Source: GCA-2725625 sp964574215 (GTDB taxonomy: Bacteria > Pseudomonadota > Alphaproteobacteria > Rhodospirillales > UBA2165). From it: a stretch of DNA of 39,660 nucleotides. Below the pieces are notes generated by a model. It did not search any database and was not told the origin of the DNA. It was given only the letters and a program-made list of their open reading frames with translations. Shown here one piece after another: positions 23,344 through 32,362 of this stretch; within the stretch, counting starts at the first letter, position 1; each line of letters begins with the position of its first letter. The DNA lies in contig CAZNLR010000046.1 in the NCBI GenBank assembly GCA_964574215.1, forward strand, positions 1-39,660. Reading direction: 5' to 3'. The position numbers were made by a program, and so were the translations under genes.

Positions 23344-24111
23344 TTATATTCGTGCGAGGCGTTCCCGCACCATGTCACAGAGATGAAACATTTGCCGGTC
23401 GTGTAAATCCAGCTCTCGCATATGCTCTTCCGTGCTGAACAAATAATCGGCGCAGTTTCCGAGCGGCCCTCCCGCTTTGGCGATGATGTCGGCGACGGTT
23501 TCGCTGGACAACCGGCCGGCGTAATTTTCATGTTCCCGGTTGATGACGAACGTCACCGCCTGGACGGGGCCGTGTTCGGTTTTAAGTTTTACCAACCGGG
23601 GTGTATAGCTGCCGGCGACCATCTCCCGGTTCCAGATCAGCTTCAATTCCCGATCCACATCTTTCGACGCAATCCTGAAAGCCACTCCGTGACACGATCC
23701 GCCGCTCTCCAGCCCCAGCAGCAACCCCGGCTGTTCCGGCGTGCCCCTGCCGATCTTGGTGCTCAGGCAAAACCGTCGGTGAAAGCCGTATAGAGTCGCC
23801 AACCGTTGCTCGGAAAAATCGATCATGGGGCTCCAAATCAGGGACCCATAGGCAAACAGCCAGGCGTCTTCACCTTTCGGCAATTTTTCCATGATGTTCC
23901 GCCGGGATTGCTCACGCACCTTATCTGGCAGCCGCTTGAACAAGCCGGCCGCCTCGCCCGCCCGGATGACTTCTTCGAAACGGCCGTTTTCGATGTCTTC
24001 ACGGCGCAGCTTCACCTGGACATACTCCCTTGCGAATTTTATTCGTTTCTTCCCCTTATTGGTAAGTGGGATGCGGCGCAGGAACAAGTAGATTGTTTTG
24101 ACAGAACCCAT
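23344..24111 (-). CDS. ChaC-like gamma-glutamylcyclotransferase
   Basis: A 255-residue cytoplasmic enzyme of the ChaC family, which degrades glutathione to 5-oxoproline and Cys-Gly. The signature AWLFAYGSLIWSPM forms the substrate-binding strand and loop. It is followed by LYGFHRRFCLSTKIGRGTPEQPGLLLGL, then GVAFRI and the catalytic glutamate in LIWNREMVAGSYTPR, as in other ChaC proteins. The 80-residue N-terminal extension before the signature is charged and coding-like; a shorter start at ATG 23892 is possible. It is divergent from the sulfatase with a 50-base gap and is the first gene of a minus-strand run. Confidence 0.85.
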   Translation of the reverse strand: MGSVKTIYLFLRRIPLTNKGKKRIKFAREYVQVKLRREDIENGRFEEVIRAGEAAGLFKRLPDKVREQSRRNIMEKLPKGEDAWLFAYGSLIWSPMIDFSEQRLATLYGFHRRFCLSTKIGRGTPEQPGLLLGLESGGSCHGVAFRIASKDVDRELKLIWNREMVAGSYTPRLVKLKTEHGPVQAVTFVINREHENYAGRLSSETVADIIAKAGGPLGNCADYLFSTEEHMRELDLHDRQMFHLCDMVRERLARI

Positions 24112-24161
24112 CTTGCGAGCGATAAAGTTGCAAATTCTTAATGCAGGGATGGAAGCAGATT

Positions 24162-25748
24162 ATGACTCGACCAAATTTTCTATTTATCATCACCGACCAG
24201 CACCGGGCCGACCACCTCGGTTGTTACGGCAACGATATCGTGCAGACCCCGAATATTGATTCCCTCGCCGCAACGGGCGCCCGGTTTGAGAAATTCTATG
24301 TCGCCAACCCCCTGTGCATGCCCAACCGGGCATCGCTGATGACGGGCCGGATGCCCTCCCTCCATGGGGTGCGGTGCAACGGTACACCCCTGTCGGAACG
24401 GTCCAAGACCTATGTGCAGCGGTTGAAGGAAGAAGGCTACCGAACGGCTCTGATCGGCAAGTCCCATTTGCAGAACATGACCGGCAAAACGCCCATGTGG
24501 TCACCGTCATCTGACGATTTCGCTTTCGACGAAAATGGCGCGCCGGTTCAGGCCTATGACTGGAGCCTGCAAGGCGACCAATACGAAAACGAGAATCCGA
24601 CAAACTGGCTGGATGAAAATCACCGGGTCAAGACGCCGTTCTACGGGTTCGATGAGGTCAAGCTCTGCACTGGCCATTCCGACGAAGTGGGGGGCGATTA
24701 TGAACGCTGGTTATTGGAACAGCGGGCGGACGGTAACGAGTTGCGGCGGGAAGAGAACGCCCAGCCGGACAACCGGATCACCACGCCCCAGGGCTGGCGC
24801 ACCAAACTACCGGAAGAACTGTATCCTACAGCCTATATCGGCGAACAATGTCTCGAGTATCTGAAAAATCATTCGGCGGCGGGCGGTGATCAGCCGTTTT
24901 TCCTGCAAGCCTCGTTCCCCGATCCCCACCATCCCTTCACGCCGCCGGGAAAATACTGGGACATGTATGACCCGGACGACATGCCCTCGCCGTCCTCCAT
25001 GGATAAAGGCGAATCCTCAATGGAACTGTTCCTGCGCGATCAGTTGAAAAAGGGAGAGGCCAACCGCAAAACCCAGATGCCCTACGCCGTCAACGAGCGG
25101 GAAGCACGGGAAGCCATGGCCCTGACCTACGGCATGATCACCATGATCGACGACCAGATCGGCCGCCTGCTGAGCGGGTTGGAGGAAATGGGACTGGCGG
25201 AAAACACGGTGGTGATTTTCACGTCGGATCACGGCGATTACATGGGCGATCACGGATTAATGTTGAAAGGGCCGCTGCATCTGCACGGCATGATCAACGT
25301 TCCCTTCATCTGGCAGGACCCCGATATCGGCAAGGCATCCACCACCAGAAGTCTGGGCCAGACCATGGATATCTCCGCCACCATTCTGGAGCGCGCCGGC
25401 GTTAAACCCTATTACGGCCTTCAGGGTAAATCCTTGATGGGGAATATTACCGGCGAAGCGCCCCTGGACAGAAAGGCGCTCTTAATCGAAGACGACCGCC
25501 AGCGGATCAATCTGGGCTTTACCCGGTTTCAATCCCTGCGCACCATCGTCAACGACCGCTACCGGCTGACCGTCGGCCATCCCGATGCGCCCGACGAGCT
25601 TTACGATCTTCGGGAAGACCCGGACGAGGTGAACAATTTGTGGGATGAGGAAAGCGCGGCGGACCTTAAGGCCGATCTGATGGATCAATTGATGCGACTG
25701 ATCATCGAGCACCAGGATCCGACACCCCTGGCGACGGCCATCGCCTAA
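24162..25748 (+). CDS. Type I sulfatase-family hydrolase
   Basis: A 528-residue alkaline-phosphatase-superfamily enzyme without an obvious signal peptide. Metal ligands sit in FIITDQHRADHLGCYG at the start and FTSDHGDYMGDHGL near residue 360. The active-site motif is C52-MPNRASLMTGR, a form of the C-x-P-x-R sulfatase signature whose cysteine is oxidised to formylglycine. IGKSHLQ and the HHPFTPP segment give further conserved histidines. A C-terminal LYDLREDPDEVNNLW motif is typical. It could be a sulfatase or phosphonate monoester hydrolase; both share this layout. The start at ATG 24162 has GGAAG 6 bases upstream; an earlier in-frame codon at 24141 is less likely. Formylglycine formation needs a maturase not present here. 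Confidence 0.88.
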   Translation: MTRPNFLFIITDQHRADHLGCYGNDIVQTPNIDSLAATGARFEKFYVANPLCMPNRASLMTGRMPSLHGVRCNGTPLSERSKTYVQRLKEEGYRTALIGKSHLQNMTGKTPMWSPSSDDFAFDENGAPVQAYDWSLQGDQYENENPTNWLDENHRVKTPFYGFDEVKLCTGHSDEVGGDYERWLLEQRADGNELRREENAQPDNRITTPQGWRTKLPEELYPTAYIGEQCLEYLKNHSAAGGDQPFFLQASFPDPHHPFTPPGKYWDMYDPDDMPSPSSMDKGESSMELFLRDQLKKGEANRKTQMPYAVNEREAREAMALTYGMITMIDDQIGRLLSGLEEMGLAENTVVIFTSDHGDYMGDHGLMLKGPLHLHGMINVPFIWQDPDIGKASTTRSLGQTMDISATILERAGVKPYYGLQGKSLMGNITGEAPLDRKALLIEDDRQRINLGFTRFQSLRTIVNDRYRLTVGHPDAPDELYDLREDPDEVNNLWDEESAADLKADLMDQLMRLIIEHQDPTPLATAIA

Positions 25749-25802
25749 TCAAGTCGTGCCGACGAAAGTCGCCTATACCGTCTGATATCGGTTAAAGGCC
25801 GT

Positions 25803-27146
25803 TCACTTTTCCTCCGGTAACCGTATTCCCGGCGGGAACGTGGTCTCGCCGTCGCCCCGCGCCTTATCCACCTGCTTTTGGGTCAGGTTAACGCCCAGCA
25901 GTTCGGCTCCACAGATATCGGTACTAAGGAAATTGGCGTCTTTGAGATCAGCGCCGGTCAATCCGGCCCCGCGGAGATTGGCACCCGCCAGATCGGCGCC
26001 TCGCAAACCGGCTTCCGGTAGTTGAGCGGCCTTCAGGGACGCGTGGCGCAGTTTGGCGTGGTGCAGTTCCGCACCGGCCAGGTTGGAACCCGACAGGTTG
26101 GCGCCCCGGAGATCGGCATCTTCAAAATTAGCCCCCGTCAAAATGCAGTCCTGCAAATCCGCGTCTCTCAAATTGGCATTGGCGAGATTGGCGTCGGTCA
26201 AATCGGTACCGGCCAGACTGGCGCCCTGAAGATTGGCTTTTTCCCCTTGCGCGCCTCCGGTGGTTAACCAAAGCCCATGATCTTCCAGGATTGCGGCGAT
26301 ATCCGGACCGGAGTCCTCTTCATTTATAGTTTCGGGACTTTCAGCAACTTCAATCGCCTCTTTTTCCGCCAATTTGGATTCCGGTCGTTTAGCTTTCGGC
26401 TTTTCGACAGCCGCCGTCGGTTTTGGTTGTGGTGGGGCGGCTTCCTTATTGGCTGCCGGCCGGGCCGCTTCTCTTTTTTGCGGTTTGGCGGCTTCCGGTT
26501 TTTTCTCTAGCATCTTTTCGGGCGAAGGCGCTGGTTTTTGCTTTGGCAGTTTTTCCGATGATTTGTCCGCCGTCTCCTCGACTGCCGCCTCGACCGTGCC
26601 GTTGGCGGGCTTTGTACCGTTGGTGTATTGATGTCTAGCCTCTCGCCTTTCCGGGCCGTTATAGGCGGAACTAGCGGCCAGCCGCCGGTCTGGTCCGAAA
26701 TAGCCACGCCCGACCACGAACCGGCGCGGTTTCTGGACCGTGGACGTCACCCGGCGCACCACGGATTCCGCGGTAATCGGCTTTTTGATGAAGTTTTCGA
26801 AACCGACATTACAGGCTTTGAAGGCGATATCCCGGTCGAGGGTTTTCGACATGATAACGATTGGCACGTCGGCGGGAACATTGGTTTTCCCGGCCCGGAC
26901 GGCGCGCATGAAATTCAAGCCGGTGGCGCCCGTTTCACCCAATTCCAACAGGATAAAGTTGGGCGCATCAAGTTCGATGGCTTTCATGGTTTTCGCCATT
27001 TCCCGGCAGCCGCGTACATTATTGATGCCGATGCCTTTGAGGGCCTCACGCAGCAGCGTTTGATCCTCGGCGCTCTGGTCCGATATCAATACCCGCAATC
27101 TCGCTAATTCCGGCAGTGCGCCGCCCGGTGTACTTACATTGTTCAA
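25803..27146 (-). CDS. Degenerate receiver domain fused to a pentapeptide-repeat domain
   Basis: A 447-residue protein. Residues 16-130 form a CheY-like receiver (RVLISDQSAEDQTLLREAL, IVIMSKT, FIKKPI with K112), but the phosphoacceptor position in APNFILLELG is Glu68, not Asp. Two GPxRR motifs at 141-145 and 154-158 follow, of a kind seen in alphaproteobacterial response regulators. Residues 160-275 are a long Lys/Pro/Glu/Ala linker, and 294-410 a run of A(D/N)Lxx pentapeptide repeats forming a right-handed beta-helix. Start is a TTG at 27146 without a good Shine-Dalgarno sequence. The 202-base gap upstream (27147-27348) shows no clear feature. Role is unknown. Confidence 0.75.
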   Translation of the reverse strand: MNNVSTPGGALPELARLRVLISDQSAEDQTLLREALKGIGINNVRGCREMAKTMKAIELDAPNFILLELGETGATGLNFMRAVRAGKTNVPADVPIVIMSKTLDRDIAFKACNVGFENFIKKPITAESVVRRVTSTVQKPRRFVVGRGYFGPDRRLAASSAYNGPERREARHQYTNGTKPANGTVEAAVEETADKSSEKLPKQKPAPSPEKMLEKKPEAAKPQKREAARPAANKEAAPPQPKPTAAVEKPKAKRPESKLAEKEAIEVAESPETINEEDSGPDIAAILEDHGLWLTTGGAQGEKANLQGASLAGTDLTDANLANANLRDADLQDCILTGANFEDADLRGANLSGSNLAGAELHHAKLRHASLKAAQLPEAGLRGADLAGANLRGAGLTGADLKDANFLSTDICGAELLGVNLTQKQVDKARGDGETTFPPGIRLPEEK

Positions 27147-27348
27147 CTAACTTAACCTACCGCATTGTAATCGCCGTCCCAGACCGGCGATCTAATTTCC
27201 GTTCCAATTTTAAGTGGAAACTCGACGCCTCGAATCCCACCCTTTGGGCGGATTTAAATCCATTTTCGGGAATGAATTTTCCAAGTCATCTCCAAAGAGT
27301 CAACGGAGAAAAGACGCATTGATTCAAAAAAATATCAATCGAATGTTT

Positions 27349-29316
27349 TTATTGCCTGACCAACCGGAGGCGCCACATTTCCCGGTAGGCAGTCTCGATT
27401 TTTCGGGCGAATTCCGGTTCATTCCCCAAAGAGGAGGAAATCAGACGGGACCGCAAGGCGGCCCTTATTTCTATCAGATTTTCTTTATTGTCGGCGAGGC
27501 TGACCGCGATATCGGTGTAGGCGCCGGTGCTTTCCGCAATCCAGCCGGGATATCCGAGATGGGTCAGGATTCCGGCGCCGACACGGCCCGCATGGCGTTT
27601 TCCCCTGAGGGTCACCACCGGAACACCCATCCACAGCGCTTCGAAGGTGGTGGTCGCGCCGTTATAGGGGAAGGTATCCAGGGCAATGTCGATTTCATGG
27701 TAGAGCGCCAGGGGGGTTGCATCCCGGCCTATCCAGGAGCGCAAATCAAGCCGGTCCTCATCGATGCCTCTTGAGGTGAACTCAGCCGTGATGAGCTGCC
27801 GGGTTTCGTTATTGTCGAACATTTTTCCTTTCAATATCAACCGTGATCCGTCCACGTCCGTCAATATCCGCGTCCAGACGTCGATCACGCCCGGCGTGAT
27901 TTTGGCGATATTGTTAAACGATCCAAAGGTGACAACGCCTGATTTTTCCACCGGCGGCAGGCCGACATCGGGCGCGGTTTCGGATGCCCGGTAACAATGA
28001 AACCCGCCCTCCAACCGCCAGAGCGCCTCGGAATGAAGATCGTCGGCCGGGCCCGGCGGATCGGTAACGTCATCGGTGAAACGATAATCGATAGAGGCCA
28101 AACCGGTGGTGGCGGGATACCCCAGCCAGGATACCTGGACGGGCGCCGACCGGTAGGCGCAAACGCTCAACCGGTTGTTGGCGCTGTGGCCGGCCAGTTC
28201 GACCAAGACATCGATACGGTCCTCCCGGATCAGCCGGGCGGCTTCCTGGTCGTCCAAATCGGTAATATCCCGCCATTGGTCCGCCTTATCCCGGAACTGA
28301 TCCGTCATTTCGTCGGGACGGCGTAGGTTCGAATAGGCAAAGACCTCCACCCGGGACCGGTCGTGGGCGGCAAACAGCGGTGCCAGAAAATAGGCGCAGG
28401 AATGGGTGCGGAAGTCGGGCGACAGATAGCCAATCCGCAAGCGCCGGTCCGGCGACTGATCGAAGTCATCACCGCCCAACTCAGTGACCGGATCCAGACT
28501 TGCCGCCCAGGCGCGGTGACGCTGGAAAATACTCTCTTCCGTCACCTCCGGGAGATAAAGCTCATTGAGCATAAGGCTTTCCCAGGCGTCCAAATAGTGC
28601 GGGTCTTTTTCGATGGCCGTTTGATAAGAGACCACGGCGTCGGCGATCCGCCACTGATCGGCCAGCGCCTTGGCTAGATTGTAGTGGGCGGTGGCATAGT
28701 CGGGATCGATGGATATCGCCTGCCGTTGCGCCTCCACAGCTTCCGACAACCGGCCGGAATCCTGCAAAATATTTCCGAGATTGGTCCAGGCCTCAACCAG
28801 TCCCGGTTTGATGTCAACGGCCCGGCGGCAGGCCCTTTCCGCCTCTTCCAACCGGTCCAAGGCCTTTAGCGCCAATGCCATTCCGTTGTGAGCTTCGCCG
28901 TAGTCAGGCTTAAGGTCCACCGCCCGCTGGAACCCGCTCAAGGCTTGATCATCATCGCCCGCTTGGGCTTGTAGCGTGGCCAAGGAAACGTGGGCCTCGG
29001 CCCAATCGGATTTGAATTCAACCGCTTTTTCGTAGGCGCCGATGGCCTCCTGACTATCATTCAGGGCGACCAGCGCCGCCCCCAAATTGAAATGGAAGGT
29101 TGGGCGGTCGGGTTCGACGTCTAACGCCGCCGATATCAATTCCACGGCCTGGGCGGCGTCTCCCTTCTGGTGGGCGATCAACCCCAGGAAGTGCAAGGCG
29201 TCGGCATTCTCGGGATCAGCCGCCAGGACATCCCGGTAGACGGTTTCGGCATCGTCGATACGGCCCGCCTGATGAAGCTTCAGCCCTTCTTCCAGCCGTT
29301 CCCGTAACTCGGTCAT
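27349..29316 (-). CDS. TPR-repeat O-GlcNAc-transferase-like protein (SPINDLY/OGT family, GT41)
   Basis: A 655-residue cytoplasmic protein. Residues 1-265 hold about seven tetratricopeptide repeats (for example AETVYRDVLAADPENADALHFLG and AERACRRAVDIKPGLVEAWTNLG). Residues 290-650 form the GT41 catalytic fold: LRIGYLSPDFRTHSCAYFLAPLF, VSWLGYPATTGLASIDYRFTDDVTDPPG, VTFGSFNNIAKITPGVIDVWTRIL, then DIALDTFPYNGATTTFEALWMGVPVVTLRGKRHAGRVGAGIL, the nucleotide-sugar binding region. In bacteria such proteins glycosylate protein targets, in some cases flagellins or adhesins. The start overlaps the YjbQ stop by 4 bases (ATGA), so they are translationally coupled. Target protein unknown. Confidence 0.9.
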   Translation of the reverse strand: MTELRERLEEGLKLHQAGRIDDAETVYRDVLAADPENADALHFLGLIAHQKGDAAQAVELISAALDVEPDRPTFHFNLGAALVALNDSQEAIGAYEKAVEFKSDWAEAHVSLATLQAQAGDDDQALSGFQRAVDLKPDYGEAHNGMALALKALDRLEEAERACRRAVDIKPGLVEAWTNLGNILQDSGRLSEAVEAQRQAISIDPDYATAHYNLAKALADQWRIADAVVSYQTAIEKDPHYLDAWESLMLNELYLPEVTEESIFQRHRAWAASLDPVTELGGDDFDQSPDRRLRIGYLSPDFRTHSCAYFLAPLFAAHDRSRVEVFAYSNLRRPDEMTDQFRDKADQWRDITDLDDQEAARLIREDRIDVLVELAGHSANNRLSVCAYRSAPVQVSWLGYPATTGLASIDYRFTDDVTDPPGPADDLHSEALWRLEGGFHCYRASETAPDVGLPPVEKSGVVTFGSFNNIAKITPGVIDVWTRILTDVDGSRLILKGKMFDNNETRQLITAEFTSRGIDEDRLDLRSWIGRDATPLALYHEIDIALDTFPYNGATTTFEALWMGVPVVTLRGKRHAGRVGAGILTHLGYPGWIAESTGAYTDIAVSLADNKENLIEIRAALRSRLISSSLGNEPEFARKIETAYREMWRLRLVRQ

Positions 29317-29735
29317 TCGCCGATCACATGCATCAGGAGCTGGCGGCTGTGGGCCCGGGTCCGATGTTCGAACAGATAAATGCCCTGCCAGGTCCCCAGC
29401 ATAAGACGGCCGCCGCTAACGGGAATGGCGAGAGAACTTTGGGTCAACGCCCCTTTGATATGGGCGGGCATGTCGTCCGAACCTTCCGACCGGTGGCGAT
29501 AAAGGGATAAATCCTCAGGCACGAGATTCTTAAAAAAATTCTGCAAATCAGCCATCACATCGGGATCGGCATTTTCCTGAATGACCAGCGATGCAGAGGT
29601 ATGGCGGCAATAGAGAGTGAACATACCTTCTGTGATGCCCTGGTCCGCCACCCATTCAGCCGCCTCCAGCGTCACCTCATAGAGAGCCTGGCCTCTGGTG
29701 TCGACGGTTATGCTGTGGTGCGCCTGCTCTATCAT
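29313..29735 (-). CDS. YjbQ/UPF0047 family protein
   Basis: A 140-residue trimeric-fold protein of the YjbQ family, some members of which are secondary thiamine-phosphate synthases. Signatures are MFTLYCRHTSASLVIQENADPDVMADLQNFF, AHIKGALTQSSLAIPV and GTWQGIYLFEHRTRAHSRQLLM, where the histidines and Gln/Glu residues are the likely metal ligands. Length is typical. Its stop overlaps the start of the OGT-like gene. The in vivo role of the family is unsettled. Confidence 0.88.
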   Translation of the reverse strand: MIEQAHHSITVDTRGQALYEVTLEAAEWVADQGITEGMFTLYCRHTSASLVIQENADPDVMADLQNFFKNLVPEDLSLYRHRSEGSDDMPAHIKGALTQSSLAIPVSGGRLMLGTWQGIYLFEHRTRAHSRQLLMHVIGE

Positions 29736-29836
29736 GGATTTTCCGGTCCGGCTTTTTATTGAACTCCTTTTTACGGAACCGGCATTGCATCTTCAATGAC
29801 TTAGCGTTTAGGATGGCAATACCGGAGGAACATAAG

Positions 29837-30298
29837 ATGAACATTGCCCAATTCGAACAGGATATTCCGGCGCTTGGCCCGTTTGCCGCCGACGATATCG
29901 TCCGGGGGGTCTGCCGTTATCTGCGCAATCTGGGATCAATTCCCCTGACCGAGTTTAAACTGCCCACCAACCGGCGCGTGGATGTCATGGGTCTGGATAA
30001 GGGCGGGCGCTTTACCGTTGTCGAGATCAAATCCTCCGTCGCCGATTTTCGCGCCGACGACAAGTGGCAAGAATACCTCCCCTATGGCGACCGGTTTTAT
30101 TTCGCCGTCGCCAACGGCTTTCCCGTGGACATTTTGCCGGATGATTGCGGCATTATGATCGCCGATGCCTACAACGCCGCCATATTGAAGGACTCGCCGG
30201 TCACCAAACTCAACGCCAAACGCCGTTCCACCCAAACCCTCAGGTTTGCCCAGACCGCCGCCAAGCGCCTGCACCATATCAACGATCCAAGCTTTTAA
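29837..30298 (+). CDS. mmcB: MmcB-family (DUF1052) DNA repair protein
   Basis: A 153-residue protein with a PD-(D/E)xK-like nuclease core: PTNRRVDVMGLDKGGRFTVVEIKSSVADFRADDKW supplies the D and ExK residues. In Caulobacter the family protects against mitomycin C damage as part of SOS-linked mutagenic repair. ATG 29837 is chosen because GGAGGAA lies 7 bases before it; an upstream frame from 29759 adds unlikely residues. No GTTC-N7-GTTC SOS box was found in the 100 bases upstream (a GAAC pair there has the wrong spacing). It converges with the broken ada-like gene 5 bases beyond its stop. Confidence 0.85.
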   Translation: MNIAQFEQDIPALGPFAADDIVRGVCRYLRNLGSIPLTEFKLPTNRRVDVMGLDKGGRFTVVEIKSSVADFRADDKWQEYLPYGDRFYFAVANGFPVDILPDDCGIMIADAYNAAILKDSPVTKLNAKRRSTQTLRFAQTAAKRLHHINDPSF

Positions 30299-30302
30299 GA
30301 CG

Positions 30303-31114
30303 CTATGTGGCGCGCCTGCTTTCCGCATCCAGCAGCAATTTCTTGCGGTCGATGCCCCACCGGTAGCCGGTGATCCGGCCCCGCAGGCGCGGCCCACCGC
30401 CCGGGCCGATTTCGGCATGTCCAAATCACGGGCGATTTCGCCGTAGGTTCGGGTTTCACCCGGCGGAATATCAATCAAGTATGACCACACCTTGGCCTGA
30501 AAGGCGGTCATGCGGATATCCAAGCCTAGACCATCGGGTATTATGCCTTGGTCAATCAAGGCGGTGAGCGTGGATAGCAGGTCCGTCATATCCGCGTCGG
30601 AGCGCTCCCGGGTTGCAGCGGGAAATTCCTCGGTCAGTTCCGCCGTCACGTCGGCCTCGCTTTGGCCGAAACAAACCCGGCAGAGCCCGACTTCTGTAAT
30701 GGCCGCCAGGACATGGCCCAGAACACAGGTTCCGATGGCGTAATGGATATACGCCCCGCGGCCGCCCTTGCCGTAGCTGGCCGGCGTCATACCCAATTTT
30801 TGATTGGCCGATTCGTAAAGACGGCTGGGTCCACCATAACCGGCCTGGTAGAGAGCAGTGGTAACGGATCGGCCGCCGCGCAGTTCCGCTTTCAGCGTTT
30901 CAAGCCGCCGTTGATCGGCATATTGCCGGGGCGACACCCCCATCTCCCGCTTGAACACCCGCTGCAAGTGGTACGGGCTGACATCAAGCCGTTCCCCCAA
31001 ATAAGCCAGGGTCGGCGGTCCTTCTCCGTCGTAGGCGTCGATCAGATTTACTGCTTTGGCCACCAGATTGCCGGTACCCGCTATCGTATCTTGTTCTGTC
31101 ATTACACTATCCAT
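30303..31114 (-). pseudogene. Broken AraC/Ada-type methylated-DNA-protein-cysteine methyltransferase
   Basis: From ATG 31114 (or 31102) the frame encodes an AraC helix-turn-helix domain (SPYHLQRVFKREMGVSPRQYADQRR) fused to an O6-alkylguanine methyltransferase domain (FQAKVWSYLIDIPPGETRTYGEIARDL, SARAVGRAC). Just after GRAC (Cys codon 30383-30385), where the active-site loop should come as about 20 residues containing PCHR, the sequence jumps to the usual end GYRWGIDRKKLLLDAE in another frame (stop at 30303-30305). About 50-55 bases, with the catalytic cysteine, are missing. Methyl transfer should therefore be impossible, while the DNA-binding domain is intact. The Ada metal-binding N-terminal domain is also absent. 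I call it a pseudogene, though a repressor-like remnant could remain. Confidence 0.8.
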
Positions 31115-31170
31115 GATGCCCACAAGATAGACTAATTTGATATAAAAACTATCCGATCCTTGCGCTAAAC

Positions 31171-31893
31171 TCACCCAATCCGCTGCAAGCGGCTGCCGTT
31201 GTCGTTGAGCCAACGGCGGGCCGGTTTGGTCTGAACACCCAAATTGTCGACGGTGCGCCAGAAATTTTTCGAGTGATCGAGGTGACGGAGATGGGCAACC
31301 TCGTGGGCGGTGACGTAATCCATCACCCAGGGCGGCGCCATAATCAGCCGCCAGCAGAAATTCAGATTGCCGGCAGGCGAGCAGGACCCCCATCGGGATT
31401 TGGTGTCGCGGACGGTGATCCGGTTGATCCGGCCGTCGATTTGTTCGGCCATTGATCTGGCGCGGTGGGTGATCTCGGCCTTCGCCTGACCTTTGAGCCA
31501 ATCGGCGAGGCGGCGGGATAGATGTTCCGGCGCGCCACTGACATGCAAAACGCCCGATCCTCTCTGCACCACACCGGCTAATTCAGAATTCCGGCGGATC
31601 GCGTGATCTTCACCCAGATAGGGGATGACGGCCCCGTCCCGGAAAAGAATATGAGGTGGTAGTTCCGCCAAACGATCCAACAGCCAGTCCCCTTTTTCGG
31701 TGACCAAGGCGGTTGCTTCCCTAACGGAAGCTCGGTACGGCAACGTCACCAAGGCGCCGCCGGTGTCGGGATCGACCCTAAGAATAATCCGGCGGGCCCG
31801 CTTGTTGCGCCGGATACGCAGGGGAATTTCCCGACCGGCCAGCGTGACCGATTGTAAATGACCGTCAGCCGGCTTCTTCAAATCCGTCTTCAT
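31171..31893 (-). CDS. YgjP-like (DUF45) zinc metallopeptidase
   Basis: A 240-residue protein of the YgjP/DUF45 family, related to SprT and M48 metallopeptidases. The zinc motif is HEVAHLRHLDHSKNFW, where the two His of HExxH plus a later His bind zinc. The preceding WGSCSPAGNLNFCWRLIMAP is the family signature, and RARRIILRVDPDTGGALVTLP is the usual N-terminal beta region. Start at ATG 31893 (GGA-rich region upstream) is preferred over 32004, which would overlap the YcgN gene by 140 bases; with 31893 the overlap is 29 bases. It is the last gene of the operon containing SCO and YcgN. Confidence 0.85.
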   Translation of the reverse strand: MKTDLKKPADGHLQSVTLAGREIPLRIRRNKRARRIILRVDPDTGGALVTLPYRASVREATALVTEKGDWLLDRLAELPPHILFRDGAVIPYLGEDHAIRRNSELAGVVQRGSGVLHVSGAPEHLSRRLADWLKGQAKAEITHRARSMAEQIDGRINRITVRDTKSRWGSCSPAGNLNFCWRLIMAPPWVMDYVTAHEVAHLRHLDHSKNFWRTVDNLGVQTKPARRWLNDNGSRLQRIG

Positions 31894-32362
31894 AATCCAA
31901 TTCCGGCCACTCGACGATATGATCCTCCAAATCCCGAGCAACGCGTTCTTCGATGGCTTTTCCCCGTACTGACACTCCCGCCCGGTGGACGCTTTCGGGA
32001 TCACCGGATATCAGGGGGTGCCAGGGATAGAGGGGCTTGCCTTCATACAGCAGCCGGTAGGCGCAGGTTGGCGGCAGCCATTTGAGGTGGCTGAGATTAT
32101 CCTTGGTCAGTTCCACACAATCGGCAACCAGCAACGTCCGTTCCATATAATTGCGGCAGCGGCAGCTTTTGATATCCAATTGACCGCAGGCCACGGAAGT
32201 AAAGGCCAGTTCGCCGGTGTCTTCGTCTTCCAGCTTGTGGAGACAGCATTTGGCGCAGCCGTCGCAGAGGGTGTCCCACTCTTCCAAACTCATGTCCTGC
32301 AGGGATTTAACCCGCCAAAAGGGCCGTTCGGCTTGACCGGCCTTGTCTTGGTCGCCGGTCAA
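31865..32362 (-). CDS. YcgN-family cysteine cluster protein
   Basis: A 165-residue protein with the YcgN (UPF0260) cysteine arrangement: TLCDGCAKCCLHKLED near residue 33, then SVACGQLDIKSCRCRNYMER and VADCVELT, ending with PPTCAYRLL and WHPLISGD. These cysteines are likely metal or cluster ligands. The TTG start overlaps the SCO stop (TTGA), so translation is coupled. An internal ATG at 32293 exists but would remove the N-terminal conserved part. Function unknown. Confidence 0.85.
   Translation of the reverse strand: MTGDQDKAGQAERPFWRVKSLQDMSLEEWDTLCDGCAKCCLHKLEDEDTGELAFTSVACGQLDIKSCRCRNYMERTLLVADCVELTKDNLSHLKWLPPTCAYRLLYEGKPLYPWHPLISGDPESVHRAGVSVRGKAIEERVARDLEDHIVEWPELDYEDGFEEAG

Noticed and set aside
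23322..23531. N-terminal extension of the SMP-30 gene
   Set aside because: It lies in another frame of the ChaC-like gene; ATG 23321 has a good ribosome binding site and gives a normal family start.
29761..29779. SOS (LexA) box upstream of mmcB
   Set aside because: Two GAAC half-sites are present but 11 bases apart, not the 7 required for the alphaproteobacterial box.
29936..31501. Minus-strand 521-residue frame
   Set aside because: It joins antisense of the YgjP gene, the ada-like pseudogene and antisense of mmcB. Only the middle part is a real gene remnant.
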